Shown piece by piece: positions 1-9,495 of a stretch of DNA of 12,801 nt. The notes beneath the pieces are model-generated. The model had not been told where the DNA came from. It did not search any database and was given only the letters and a program-made list of their open reading frames with translations. The stretch is taken from contig JAIFKN010000073.1 of the NCBI GenBank assembly GCA_020049615.1, positions 1 to 12,801 of the forward strand, written 5' to 3'. This stretch comes from a bacterium. GTDB taxonomy: Bacteria; Planctomycetota; UBA11346. Each line of letters opens with the position of its first letter. Position 1 is the stretch's first letter. Made by a program: the position numbers and the translations under genes.

Positions 1-189
1 TCCGACCGTGAGTTTGTCCGGTTCCTCCGGATCGCCGACGGATCAAACGCCGAAGTTCAGGCCCTCACCGACATCGCTGAAGACGCTCTCGTCTTCGACG
101 CGGCCACCGCCGCGGGCATCCGCGATCAGGCGGCCGACGTCGGCCGCCTGATCGGCGGTCTCATCCGCCGCTGCGCAGGCGGCGGATGA
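1..189 (+). CDS. Four-helix-bundle protein, S23/IVP family (C-terminal part, cut by window start)
   Basis: The plus strand is open from base 1 to a TGA at 187-189, giving the last 62 residues of a small protein. The visible part contains [17 protein letters not shown] and ends [13 protein letters not shown]. This matches the second half of the S23-type four-helix-bundle family, in which FLxIAxGSxxE opens helix 3 and a LxxLIRxL stretch closes helix 4. The minus-strand gene at 161-493 carries the same landmarks, so the two look like paralogues. The family includes proteins encoded in 23S rRNA intervening sequences and the Avd accessory protein of diversity-generating retroelements; most members have no known function. 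No reverse transcriptase or rRNA is visible here. The start lies outside the window. The last 29 bases overlap the end of the convergent neighbour. Confidence 0.7.
   Translation, partial: SDREFVRFLRIADGSNAEVQALTDIAEDALVFDAATAAGIRDQAADVGRLIGGLIRRCAGGG
161..189. terminator. Shared palindrome holding both convergent stop codons; likely bidirectional terminator
   Basis: An 11-bp perfect inverted repeat (161-171 TCATCCGCCGC with 179-189 GCGGCGGATGA) encloses a 7-base loop. The outermost triplets of the stem are the TGA stops of the two convergent genes. The hairpin is GC-rich and has no long T-tract on either side, so the terminator role is inferred from position. Confidence 0.55.
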
Positions 190-493
190 GGACCGTCAGC
201 ATCTTCCCGACGCTGCCGTTCTGTACGAGTAGCGCCGTCACGTCGTGTCCCAGTGCCTGGCAGATGTGCAATTGTGCTGCGATCTCGTCATTGGACCCGC
301 GCGCGATGGAGAGGAACCTGGCATAGTCCCCGTCGTTCCCGCGTCCTGCGCCTTCGGCGATGTTGCTGGATACCGAGATCGCCGCGCGACGGATCTGCGA
401 CCCGAGATCCCCGAAGCTGACCGTGATCGTCGCGATGCCCGCGATCTGCTGATTGGCCGCGTGCCAGACGCGGAGTTGCGTGAAGTTCGCCAT
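161..493 (-). CDS. Four-helix-bundle protein, S23/IVP/Avd-like family
   Basis: A 110-residue protein, close to the usual 115-125 residues of the family. It opens with [10 protein letters not shown], the family's F.dLkVWq.A start. It then has [20 protein letters not shown] (the SQIRRAaxSIpsNIAEGxGR signature at about residues 32-51), [11 protein letters not shown] at about 60-70, and a closing [10 protein letters not shown]. These features together identify the family. Its biochemical role is unknown; relatives lie in 23S rRNA intervening sequences or assist reverse transcriptases in diversity-generating retroelements. The start at 493 is supported by AAGGAG on the minus strand (504-509) with a 10-base spacer. 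The leader upstream is a long inverted repeat (502-621) that includes this ribosome binding site. The gene converges on and overlaps a paralogue by 29 bases. Confidence 0.85.
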   Translation of the reverse strand: MANFTQLRVWHAANQQIAGIATITVSFGDLGSQIRRAAISVSSNIAEGAGRGNDGDYARFLSIARGSNDEIAAQLHICQALGHDVTALLVQNGSVGKMLTVLIRRLRSGG

Positions 494-501
494 GGTTGGA
501 A

Positions 502-621
502 GGCTCCTTGTGCAGCCTGCCGCACCGCTCGCGCGCAGGTGTCAAGGCCGCGCAGCGCCGGGCGAAGCCCGGTCCGCCTTGACACCGAGCACGTGCGGTA
601 CGGTAGGCGGAACAAGGAGCC
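502..621. repeat. Long imperfect inverted repeat in the leader of the four-helix-bundle gene
   Basis: Arms 502-548 and 576-621 are inverted copies with a few small indels. The inner 11 bp (538-548 GGTGTCAAGGC, 576-586 GCCTTGACACC) and the outer ends (GGCTCCTTG at 502-510, CAAGGAGCC at 613-621) are perfect. A second hairpin, CCGGGC-GAA-GCCCGG (558-572), sits at the centre. Each arm carries an outward-facing TTGACA and an outward-facing AAGGAG, so the element looks like a mirrored promoter and leader. I could not find a good -10 box in either arm. In minus-strand RNA, the 5' arm could pair with the Shine-Dalgarno of the 161-493 gene. Confidence 0.65.
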
Positions 622-661
622 GAAAGCCGTTTTTAGTCACACGCTTGCGGCTGTGGCTAGT

Positions 662-717
662 GGCCAGCGCCCAGCGGCCAGCGCCCAGCGGCCAGCGCCC
701 AGCGCCCAGCCACCAGC
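662..717. repeat. Heptanucleotide tandem array 1 (8 units)
   Basis: Eight head-to-tail 7-bp units: GGCCAGC and GCCCAGC alternate for the first six, then GCCCAGC and a terminal CACCAGC. There are no indels. The array ends two bases before the gatB stop codon (complement of CTA at 720-722). It lies between the inverted-repeat leader and the 3' end of gatB. Confidence 0.95.
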
Positions 718-719
718 GC

Positions 720-2159
<1,440 letters not shown>

Positions 2160-2205
2160 GGCGCGGGAGGGTATGGACCCGATCAGCGACTCCAGTGGAG
2201 CCGGC

Positions 2206-2310
2206 GGCCGGCGGCCAGCGGCCAGCGGCCAGCAGCCAGCGGCCAGCGGCCAGCGGCCAGCGGCCAGCGGCCAACGACCAGCGACCAGCGACCAGCGACC
2301 AGCGACCTGT
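2206..2310. repeat. Heptanucleotide tandem array 2 (14 units plus a degenerate one)
   Basis: Units run in strict 7-bp register from GGCCGGC (2206) through eight GGCCAGC-type copies, with one AGCCAGC at 2234. A GGCCAAC at 2269 precedes four GACCAGC copies (2276-2303) and a decayed GACCTGT (2304-2310). The array is thus split into a GG half and a GA half. It ends two bases before the stop codon of the CE7 hydrolase and starts 46 bases upstream of the gatB start codon. Confidence 0.95.
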
Positions 2311-2312
2311 CC

Positions 2313-3284
2313 CTACTTCCCAGCCTCTGCGACGTTCCGGATCACCCCCGTCTGCGTCAGCACTGCGGTCCAGGCCGCATCGACCCGGCGGTTGTCCTCG
2401 GCCTCCTGCGGGGCGGAGAAGTGCCCGGCGGTGATCGCCTCGATGCGCGCCCCGGGCAGCGCGTTGGCCACCGCCCACTGGCCCGGCGGCGGCACCGCCG
2501 GATCGAACAGGGCCGGCACGACCAGCGATGGCGCACGCACCAGGGTGGCGGCGACCGCGGCGTCGTAGAAGCGCAGCACCTCGACCACCTCGGGATGGCG
2601 GCGGTGGTACAGGGTCACCGCCTGGCCGCTGCCGACACAGCGGCAGCGCAGCCGCCACGGGTGGTGGCCGAAGGTCGGCACGTCAAGACGCAGGCAGCGC
2701 CAGGCCGGCTCCCACGGCGCGGCCAGGGCGCCGAGACCGCCGCCGAACGAGCCGCCGCCATAGCCCAGCCGGCCGACCGCACCCGGCCGCAGCTCGGCCA
2801 GGGCGCGGGTCGCCGACCACATCGCCGCGACGCAGGCGCGCAGGATGTAGGTCTCCTTGGCCTCAATGCCGTGCACCACATGGCGCGCCGCATCATTGGG
2901 CAGGTCGGCACGGGCCGAGCGGTGAAAGCCGGGCATGCAGGGGAAGAGGCAGGCGATGGGATGACTGGGTACATCGGGCGCCTCGCGGCCGCCATAGCCA
3001 TGGCCGACGACCAGGCCGCCGTGGCAGGCGCCCTCCGGCTCGACCAGCCAGCCGCCGATGCGATGGCCGCCGAGGCTGTCGAAAGCGACGGTGGAGAGCT
3101 TCCATCCGGGCTTTGGCGACGGCAACAGCTGCCGTTCGAGTCGCAACGGCACGGCATCAGCCTCGGCGCGGGTGGCGCGCCAGAAATCCTCGAAGCCCTC
3201 GACCTTGGTCGGCGGCGCGATGGCGCGCAGGGCGGCCTCGTCGCAGCCGTAGGTCGGGTCGAACGGGTGATCGTGCTGCAGCAT
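2313..3284 (-). CDS. Acetylxylan esterase-like hydrolase, carbohydrate esterase family 7 type
   Basis: A 323-residue alpha/beta hydrolase with the size and layout of CE7 acetyl esterases (acetylxylan esterase/cephalosporin C deacetylase). These remove acetyl groups from xylo-oligosaccharides and other acetylated sugars, usually in the cytoplasm. No signal peptide is visible. The oxyanion region HGYGGR is at 95-100. The nucleophile elbow GYGGGSFGGG puts Ser at about residue 179. The acid is Asp261 in LFDPAVPPPGQW, which mirrors the family's D..CPPST segment. The base is His288 in ITAGHFS. The elbow is GGSFGG rather than the usual G-x-S-Q-G-G, and the expected second arginine motif is weakly conserved, so the exact substrate is uncertain. 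The gene lies between fucI and gatB in the same direction, with heptanucleotide arrays on both sides. No Shine-Dalgarno precedes the ATG; array 3 begins 17 bases upstream. Confidence 0.78.
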   Translation of the reverse strand: MLQHDHPFDPTYGCDEAALRAIAPPTKVEGFEDFWRATRAEADAVPLRLERQLLPSPKPGWKLSTVAFDSLGGHRIGGWLVEPEGACHGGLVVGHGYGGREAPDVPSHPIACLFPCMPGFHRSARADLPNDAARHVVHGIEAKETYILRACVAAMWSATRALAELRPGAVGRLGYGGGSFGGGLGALAAPWEPAWRCLRLDVPTFGHHPWRLRCRCVGSGQAVTLYHRRHPEVVEVLRFYDAAVAATLVRAPSLVVPALFDPAVPPPGQWAVANALPGARIEAITAGHFSAPQEAEDNRRVDAAWTAVLTQTGVIRNVAEAGK

Positions 3285-3300
3285 GGCCGCGCAGCATGGC

Positions 3301-3391
3301 GGCCAGCGGCCAGCGGCCAGCGGCCAGCGGCCAGCGGCCAGCGGCCAGCGGCCAGCGGCCAGCGGCCAGCGGCCAGCGGCCAGCGGCTAAC
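3301..3391. repeat. Heptanucleotide tandem array 3 (12 perfect units plus a degenerate one)
   Basis: Twelve identical GGCCAGC copies occupy 3301-3384, followed by GGCTAAC at 3385-3391. This is the only fully homogeneous array in the window, which suggests recent expansion or homogenisation. It separates the CE7 hydrolase start (3284) from the fucI 3' end. Confidence 0.97.
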
Positions 3392-3415
3392 GCAGCCGGC
3401 CGTATCCGTCGCATG

Positions 3416-3437
3416 CCGACGAGCTGGAGCTCGTCGG
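3416..3437 (-). terminator. Stem-loop after fucI
   Basis: A perfect inverted repeat, CCGACGAGCT-GG-AGCTCGTCGG, folds as a stem of at least 8 bp about 12 bases beyond the fucI stop codon on the minus strand. No U-tract follows, so it may be a weak terminator or an mRNA 3'-end stabiliser. It lies between array 3 and fucI. Confidence 0.5.
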
Positions 3438-3449
3438 TCCCAGGCCCCT

Positions 3450-5285
<1,836 letters not shown>

Positions 5286-5376
5286 GGATGGGCTCCGGAG
5301 GGAGCTGCAGGCTAGCTGCCGGAGAGGCCTCGGGAATCCCCGCCCTCGTCCTCGACTTGCCTTTTTTCGTCCTACG
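5286..5376. promoter_or_regulatory. Divergent fucI/araC promoter region with a small hairpin over the fucI ribosome binding site
   Basis: This 91-bp spacer must hold both promoters and the likely AraC-type operator. CTCCGG (5293-5298) and CCGGAG (5319-5324) form an inverted repeat; the first includes the complement of the fucI GGAG Shine-Dalgarno. A run of six T lies at 5362-5367. I cannot assign convincing -35/-10 boxes. It is the only gap between gatB and the isomerase gene that lacks a heptanucleotide array. Confidence 0.45.
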
Positions 5377-6249
5377 ATGCAAACCGAGATGCTGGCTGAA
5401 CCTCCGTATTTCAGCACCAAGGTCGTCACAACCCGCCGATTCTGGATCCCTCATGACGAGCTGGATCCTCGGCTGGGGGTGCTCAGCGGCGGCTTCGAGC
5501 AGGTCGCCCCCGACTACCGCATCGAGCGCGACGGCTTCCCCCAGCCGTTGATCGAGCTGATCGCCGGCGGCGAGGGCCTGCTCGACCTCGGCGGGCGGGC
5601 GCACCGCCTCGTCCCCGGCGTCGTCTTCGCCTACGGGCCGGGCATGCCGGTGCGCCTGACCACCGACCCGCGCAACGTCCTGCGCAAGTACTTCCTCACC
5701 ATCAACGGCCGCGAGGCCGGACCGCTGCTCGCAGCCGCGCATCTGGCTCCCGGCGCGGTGGCGGTGGTGGCCGACCCCCTGCCGATCATCGACATCCTCG
5801 AACAGCTGATCCGCTGGGGCCAGGGCAACGCCGCGAACCGCTCGCGTGCCTGCGCCACCGTCGTCGAGTATCTCGCCCTGCGCCTGGCGCACGAGGCCCT
5901 GCCGGCCGACGACGGCGCCTCGGCGGCGCTCGCCACCTTCCGCCGCTGCCGCCAGGTCATCGAGGAGCGCTTCCTGGAAGCGCGCACCCAGGCCGGCGTC
6001 GCCGCCCTGTGCGGCGTCGAGCCGAGCTACCTCTGCCGGCTCTACCGCCGCTTCGCCCTTGAAAGCCCCTACCAGCATCTGCGCCGCCTGCGCCTGCACC
6101 ACGCCCTGGCTCTCCTGCAGACGGGCGCCAGCGTCGCCGCCGTTGCCGACGAGGTCGGCTTCAGCGATCCGGCGCACTTCTCGCGCGCCTTCGTCCAGGT
6201 CTTCGGGCTGCCGCCAGGACGGGTGAAGGGCGGACGGGTCGGGACTTGA
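5377..6249 (+). CDS. AraC-family transcriptional regulator
   Basis: A 290-residue protein of the usual AraC-family size. Residues from about 20 to 130 form a cupin-like ligand-binding domain ([29 protein letters not shown]). From about 188 to the end lies the paired helix-turn-helix DNA-binding domain: the first HTH is around [20 protein letters not shown], and the second is [20 protein letters not shown] followed by [14 protein letters not shown], the family's GF.d...FsR.Fk...G..P signature. It is transcribed divergently from fucI, so it probably senses L-fucose or a related sugar and activates fucI and downstream genes. That ligand is inferred from context only. The start at 5377 is a choice between two nearby ATGs (5377, 5389), neither with a good Shine-Dalgarno. 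Downstream comes array 4. Confidence 0.9.
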   Translation: MQTEMLAEPPYFSTKVVTTRRFWIPHDELDPRLGVLSGGFEQVAPDYRIERDGFPQPLIELIAGGEGLLDLGGRAHRLVPGVVFAYGPGMPVRLTTDPRNVLRKYFLTINGREAGPLLAAAHLAPGAVAVVADPLPIIDILEQLIRWGQGNAANRSRACATVVEYLALRLAHEALPADDGASAALATFRRCRQVIEERFLEARTQAGVAALCGVEPSYLCRLYRRFALESPYQHLRRLRLHHALALLQTGASVAAVADEVGFSDPAHFSRAFVQVFGLPPGRVKGGRVGT

Positions 6250-6274
6250 GGCCAGGGTAGCAGGATCAGTCTGC

Positions 6275-6379
6275 GACCAGCGACCAGCGGCCAGCGGCCA
6301 GCGGCCACCGACCACCGACCAGCGGCCACCGACCAGCAACCAGCGACCAGCGACCAGCAACCAGCCACCAACCACCAGC
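6275..6379. repeat. Heptanucleotide tandem array 4 (15 diverged units)
   Basis: Fifteen 7-bp units in perfect register with mixed types: GACCAGC (6), GGCCAGC (2), GGCCACC (2), AACCAGC (2), GACCACC, CACCAAC and CACCAGC. The CCA core at positions 3-5 and the final C never change. The array ends five bases before the cinA ATG and therefore forms its immediate 5' leader. It is the most diverged of the five arrays. Confidence 0.93.
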
Positions 6380-6384
6380 ACCCC

Positions 6385-7611
6385 ATGCCCATCGCCCGCA
6401 TCCTCGCCATCGGCGACGAACTGATCCTTGGCCGCACCGTCGACTCGAACAGCGCGCGCATCGCCCAGCGCCTGTCCGACGCCGGCCTGACCGTTGACTA
6501 CGCGCGCACGGTCGGCGACGGCGAGGACCAGATCGTCGCCGCCCTCCGCACCGCCTGCCGCGGCGCGGCCCTGGTGCTGTGCAGCGGCGGTCTCGGCCCG
6601 ACCGAGGACGACCGCACGCGCCACGCCCTCGCCCGCGCCATGCGCTCGCCGCTGGTCGAGCGACCCTCGGCCTGGCGCCACATCACCCGCCTGTACGCAC
6701 AGTTCCGCCCCGGCGCGCCGGTGCCCGAGGTCAACCGCCGGCAGGCGCTGTTCCCGGCCGCCGCCAGGATGCTGGCGAACGATCGCGGCACCGCGCTCGG
6801 CCTGCTCGGCCAGGTCGGCACCTGCTGGGTCGCCTGCCTGCCGGGCGTGCCGCACGAGATGGAGGCGATGGTGGACCGGCTGCTGAAGCAGCTCCCGCGC
6901 CTGGTGCCCGGGCTGCGCGCCCCGAGCGTGGGCGAGCTGTGGTTCGCCGGCCTCGGCGAATCGGCGGCGCAGGAGCGCATCCCCGGACTGCTGTCGGAGC
7001 GCAACCCGCTGGTCGGCATCACCGTCAGCGAGCTCGGCCACACCACCCTGCGCGCGGTCGGCACCCCGGCGCAGGTGCGCAAGCGCATCGGCCAGCTGCG
7101 CGCCGCGCTGGAGCCATGGCTGCTGCCCAGGTCCGGCCTGGCCGCGAGCCTGGTGCACGAGCTGGCCGCGGCCGAGGCGACCATCGCCTGCGCCGAGAGC
7201 TGCACCGCCGGCCACGCCGCGGCGCAGATCCTGGCGGTGCCCGGCGCCTCGGCGGTGCTGCGCGAGTCGCTGATCGCCTACCACGCCGCGGTGAAGACCG
7301 CCCGGCTGGGCGTGCCTGCGGCGCTCATCCGAAAGCACGGCGTGGTCAGCGAGGTGGTGGCCCGCGCCATGGCCGAGGGCATGCGGCGTGCCGCCGGTTC
7401 GACCATCGCCGTCGCCACCACCGGCCTGGCCGGGCCCGACGGCGGCACGGCGGAGCTGCCGGTGGGCACGGTGTGGGTGGCGGCCGCGACCGCGACGAAG
7501 ACGACCTCCCGCAAGGCGTTCATCCGCGGCTCGCGCGCGCGGGTGCAGCAGCGGGCGGCGGCCGAGGCGCTGCTGGAGGCGTGGAAGGCGTGGCAGGGGA
7601 TCGATCGCTGA
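6385..7611 (+). CDS. cinA: CinA family protein (competence/damage-inducible protein; NMN amidohydrolase)
   Basis: A 408-residue two-domain CinA protein of normal length. The N-terminal molybdopterin-binding-like domain shows IGDELILGRTVDSNS at 9-23 and CSGGLGPTEDDRTR at 66-79; in studied members it has ADP-ribose pyrophosphatase activity. The C-terminal CinA/PncC domain shows CAESCTAGHAA from about 267 and TTGLAGPDGGT near 346, followed by LPVGTVWVA. This domain deamidates nicotinamide mononucleotide to nicotinate mononucleotide in NAD salvage. Historically the gene is linked to competence and recA in some bacteria, but no recA is present here. The ATG follows directly on heptanucleotide array 4 and has no Shine-Dalgarno, so its translation start may be leaderless or SD-independent. 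The family N-terminus supports this start. Confidence 0.95.
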   Translation: MPIARILAIGDELILGRTVDSNSARIAQRLSDAGLTVDYARTVGDGEDQIVAALRTACRGAALVLCSGGLGPTEDDRTRHALARAMRSPLVERPSAWRHITRLYAQFRPGAPVPEVNRRQALFPAAARMLANDRGTALGLLGQVGTCWVACLPGVPHEMEAMVDRLLKQLPRLVPGLRAPSVGELWFAGLGESAAQERIPGLLSERNPLVGITVSELGHTTLRAVGTPAQVRKRIGQLRAALEPWLLPRSGLAASLVHELAAAEATIACAESCTAGHAAAQILAVPGASAVLRESLIAYHAAVKTARLGVPAALIRKHGVVSEVVARAMAEGMRRAAGSTIAVATTGLAGPDGGTAELPVGTVWVAAATATKTTSRKAFIRGSRARVQQRAAAEALLEAWKAWQGIDR

Positions 7612-7643
7612 ACAGCCGCCTGCATTGAAGCTGGAAGCAACGG

Positions 7644-7811
7644 AGCCAGCGGCCAGCGGCCAGTGGCCAGCGCCCAGCGGCCAGCGGCCAGCGCCCAGCG
7701 GCCAGCGGCCAGCGGCCAGCGGCCAGCGCCCAGCGGCCAGCGGCCAGCGCCTAGCGGCCAGCGGCCAGCGGCCAGCGCCCAGCGGCCAGCGGCCAGCGGC
7801 CAGCGGCCAGT
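7644..7811. repeat. Heptanucleotide tandem array 5 (24 units, the longest)
   Basis: Twenty-four units in strict register begin with AGCCAGC (7644) and continue mostly as GGCCAGC. GCCCAGC is interspersed at 7672, 7693, 7728 and 7777, with GCCTAGC at 7749 and GGCCAGT at 7658 and 7805. The array fills most of the gap between cinA and the promoter of the isomerase gene. The interspersion of GC units every three to five copies hints at duplication of multi-unit blocks. Confidence 0.96.
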
Positions 7812-7872
7812 CCCACCAACCCCGCCTATCGATTCCGGCAGGCACTCCCGCTGGCGCCTCCGGTCAGCCGGC

Positions 7873-7894
7873 TATAGTTTGCGGAAGCGCTTCC
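7873..7894 (+). promoter_or_regulatory. Promoter -10 box and LacI/GalR-type operator of the isomerase gene
   Basis: TATAGT at 7873-7878 matches the sigma-70 -10 consensus in five of six positions; the -35 region is weak. Four bases further lies a perfect 12-bp palindrome, GGAAGCGCTTCC (7883-7894), centred on GCGC. This is the shape of LacI/GalR/CcpA-type operators and would overlap the transcription start, the expected place for a repressor. GGAG at 7907-7910 is the ribosome binding site for the ATG at 7919. No LacI-family gene is in the window. Confidence 0.55.
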
Positions 7895-7918
7895 ACCCGC
7901 GCCCCCGGAGTCTCCGTC

Positions 7919-8655
7919 ATGGCCCTTTCCGCAGCCCGCAACGTCGGCGTCCAGAGCTGGTCCTTCCGTCACTTCAAGCAGATCGGCGACATGCTCGCCG
8001 AGGTCAAGTGTCCAGCATCGAACTGTGCGGCGCCCACGCTAACTTCGACGATCCGGCCCAGCACCAGGTCGCCATCGACGCCTGCAAGGCAGCCGGCGTG
8101 CAGATCCTCTCGATCGGCGTGCAGGGCTTCAGCGGCAACGCCGCCAAGGAGAAGAACTGGTTCGAGTTCGCCAGGAAGGCCGGCGCCAAGTACATCAGCG
8201 CCCACTTCGGCGTCAGCACCTTCCGCGAGGGCACCGCCGTCGCCCGCGCCCTCTCCGAGGCCTACGACATCAAGGTCGCGATCCACTGCCACGGCGGCTA
8301 CATGTTCAACGGCTCGGCCGACGAGATCAGCCACCTGATCGAGCTCGGCGGCGGCCGCATCGGCATCAACATCGACACCGCCTGGTGCATCCAGTCCGGC
8401 AACGATCCCGTCGACTGGGCCAAGAAGTTCAAGGGCAGCGTCTTCGGCACCCACTACAAGGACTTCGTCTTCACCCCCAAGGGCAAGTGGAGCGAGTGCC
8501 TGATCGGCGACAGCGCCCTCGACCTGCCGACCTACGTCAAGACCCTCGACGAGACCGGATTCGACGGCTTCTCGGTCATCGAATACGAAGCCGAGGTCGA
8601 GAATCCGGGCCCGACCATCGCCAAGGCCGTGCAGCGCATCAAGTCGCTGGCCTGA
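7919..8655 (+). CDS. Sugar phosphate isomerase/epimerase-like TIM-barrel protein, apparently frameshifted
   Basis: The product belongs to the xylose-isomerase-like (AP endonuclease family 2) TIM-barrel superfamily, whose members isomerise or epimerise sugars and use a metal held by Glu/His/Asp residues. The start (ATG 7919, GGAG 8 bases upstream) encodes NVGVQSWSFRHFKQIGDM in one frame. From about 8008 the matching sequence continues in the next frame: SSIELCGAHANFDDP, GVQILSIGVQGFSGN, AIHCHGGYMFNG, IGINIDTAWC, THYKDFVF, FDGFSVIEYEAE, ending IKSLA. The original frame stays open but encodes nonsense. The join at about 8005-8012 implies a net loss of one base (or 3n+1). From the family's usual spacing a few residues also seem missing, so a 7- or 10-base deletion is possible. 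It may be a sequencing error, a recent mutation or a dead gene. Annotation software might instead begin at GTG 8008. Confidence 0.75.
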
Positions 8656-8679
8656 GCCGATCGATCACCGAATGGTTCC

Positions 8680-8711
8680 GCGACACCCCGGCCGGATGGT
8701 TGGGGTGTCGC
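8680..8711 (+). terminator. Stem-loop terminator after the isomerase gene
   Basis: A perfect 10-bp stem, GCGACACCCC (8680-8689) with GGGGTGTCGC (8702-8711), encloses a 12-base loop 24 bases after the TGA. A short TTT (8714-8716) follows. It is a plausible intrinsic terminator. Confidence 0.65.
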
Positions 8712-8735
8712 CGTTTCACGCCGAAGCTCGGATTA

Positions 8736-8812
8736 CAGGAGACACAGAGACACGGAGGATCGAAAGAGGCGCGGGATTCCTCCTGCGAGACTCTGTGGTT
8801 CTGTGCCTCCTG
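8736..8812. repeat. Inverted repeat of 22-bp arms between convergent genes
   Basis: Left arm 8736-8757 and right arm 8791-8812 are inverted copies that match at 18 of 22 positions, rich in CACAGAG/CTCTGTG, with a 33-base spacer. Its base composition (AC/GA-rich) differs from the surrounding GC-rich DNA. It resembles dispersed hairpin repeats with CACAGAGACACAGAG-like arms that I recall from environmental bacterial genomes. It may serve as a bidirectional terminator or be a small REP/MITE-like element. Confidence 0.6.
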
Positions 8813-8827
8813 TCCTGCGAAGGACAG
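8810..8827 (-). terminator. Short hairpin just after batE
   Basis: CTGTCCT (8810-8816), loop GCGA, AGGACAG (8821-8827) forms a perfect 7-bp stem two bases beyond the batE stop codon on the minus strand. It adjoins the right arm of the larger inverted repeat. No U-tract follows, so termination is inferred from position. Confidence 0.45.
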
Positions 8828-8829
8828 CG

Positions 8830-9495
8830 CTACGGCGTCACATCGGCCTGCGCCACCCAGGCCTGGCTGCCGTCGGGCAGGCGCACCAGCACACGCTGCG
8901 CCCACGCCTCGGGGGCGCTCCGGATCAGCAGGGTGCCCTCGGGAATGGCCTGCTGCGGCGTGCCGGTGCTGTCGAGCGCATGCGTGTCGCGCACTGCGCA
9001 CAGCCGTTCCTGCCCGCGATCGAGCCACATCGCCGCCAGACCGGGGGCCGCTACGACAAGCAGGCTTCCGCCAGCGAACGCCGCGAGCAGCCGGCCCCGG
9101 TGCAGCAGCCAGCAGCCGCCGAGCAGCAGGCCGGCCAGTGCGCACAGCGCCACGCCAGCCCAGCCGGTGCCTGGTGCGCCGATCGGTCCGGCGCGTTCGC
9201 ACCAGGTGGTCGGGAGGTCGGCGCCGAGCGCGCGCATGGCCTCGCGGGGTTCGGCCCGCTCCGGAGCCAGATGATGGGCGCGGGCGAGGCAGGCGAGTGC
9301 CGGACCGCGCTGGCCGGCCGCCGCGGCGGCGAGGCCGGCATCGAGCCAGGCGTCCCAGCGATCGCTGTCGCGCGCTACCGCCAGCAACGGAGCCACCGCC
9401 TCGCCCGGGCGGCCCTGGGCCCAGGCAGCGTAGGGATCTGCGGCGGCGAGACCAACAGCCAGCAACAGAGGCAGCAGGAAGTGGCGCCAACTCAT
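8830..9495 (-). CDS. batE: BatE-like TPR and SH3 membrane protein
   Basis: A 221-residue protein with an N-terminal signal or anchor segment (residues 5-18). A TPR-like helical stretch follows at about 21-90 (AWAQGRPGEAVAPLL, AWLDAGLAAAAAGQRGPAL). Two hydrophobic membrane segments lie at about 112-131 and 136-158. The C-terminal bacterial SH3-like domain at about 165-221 ends GSQAWVAQADV. This order (TPR, two membrane spans, SH3) is that of BatE in Bacteroides-aerotolerance operons. The ATG overlaps the batD stop in an ATGA, so the two are translationally coupled. Bat proteins are thought to act with a MoxR ATPase and VWA proteins BatA/BatB in envelope stress or chaperone functions; the biochemical role of BatE is unresolved. 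It is the last gene of the cluster and is followed by hairpins. Confidence 0.85.
   Translation of the reverse strand: MSWRHFLLPLLLAVGLAAADPYAAWAQGRPGEAVAPLLAVARDSDRWDAWLDAGLAAAAAGQRGPALACLARAHHLAPERAEPREAMRALGADLPTTWCERAGPIGAPGTGWAGVALCALAGLLLGGCWLLHRGRLLAAFAGGSLLVVAAPGLAAMWLDRGQERLCAVRDTHALDSTGTPQQAIPEGTLLIRSAPEAWAQRVLVRLPDGSQAWVAQADVTP

Noticed and set aside
1..621. Diversity-generating retroelement suggested by Avd-like four-helix-bundle proteins
   Set aside because: No reverse transcriptase or template/variable repeat pair is visible; the family match alone is not enough.
710..717. Chi-like octamer GCTGGTGG on the minus strand (also at 6372-6379)
   Set aside because: It arises from CACCAGC variants of the repeat unit; the E. 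coli Chi sequence is not expected to act in an unrelated lineage, and only two copies occur.
7644..7811. CRISPR array
   Set aside because: The units are 7 bp head-to-tail with no unique spacers, and no cas genes are present.
7663..8655. Reading frame that joins array 5 (GTG start) to the C-terminal part of the isomerase as one protein
   Set aside because: The array reads open in every frame, the true N-terminus with ribosome binding site is at 7919 in another frame, and the intervening residues do not resemble the family. The join is a consequence of the frameshift.
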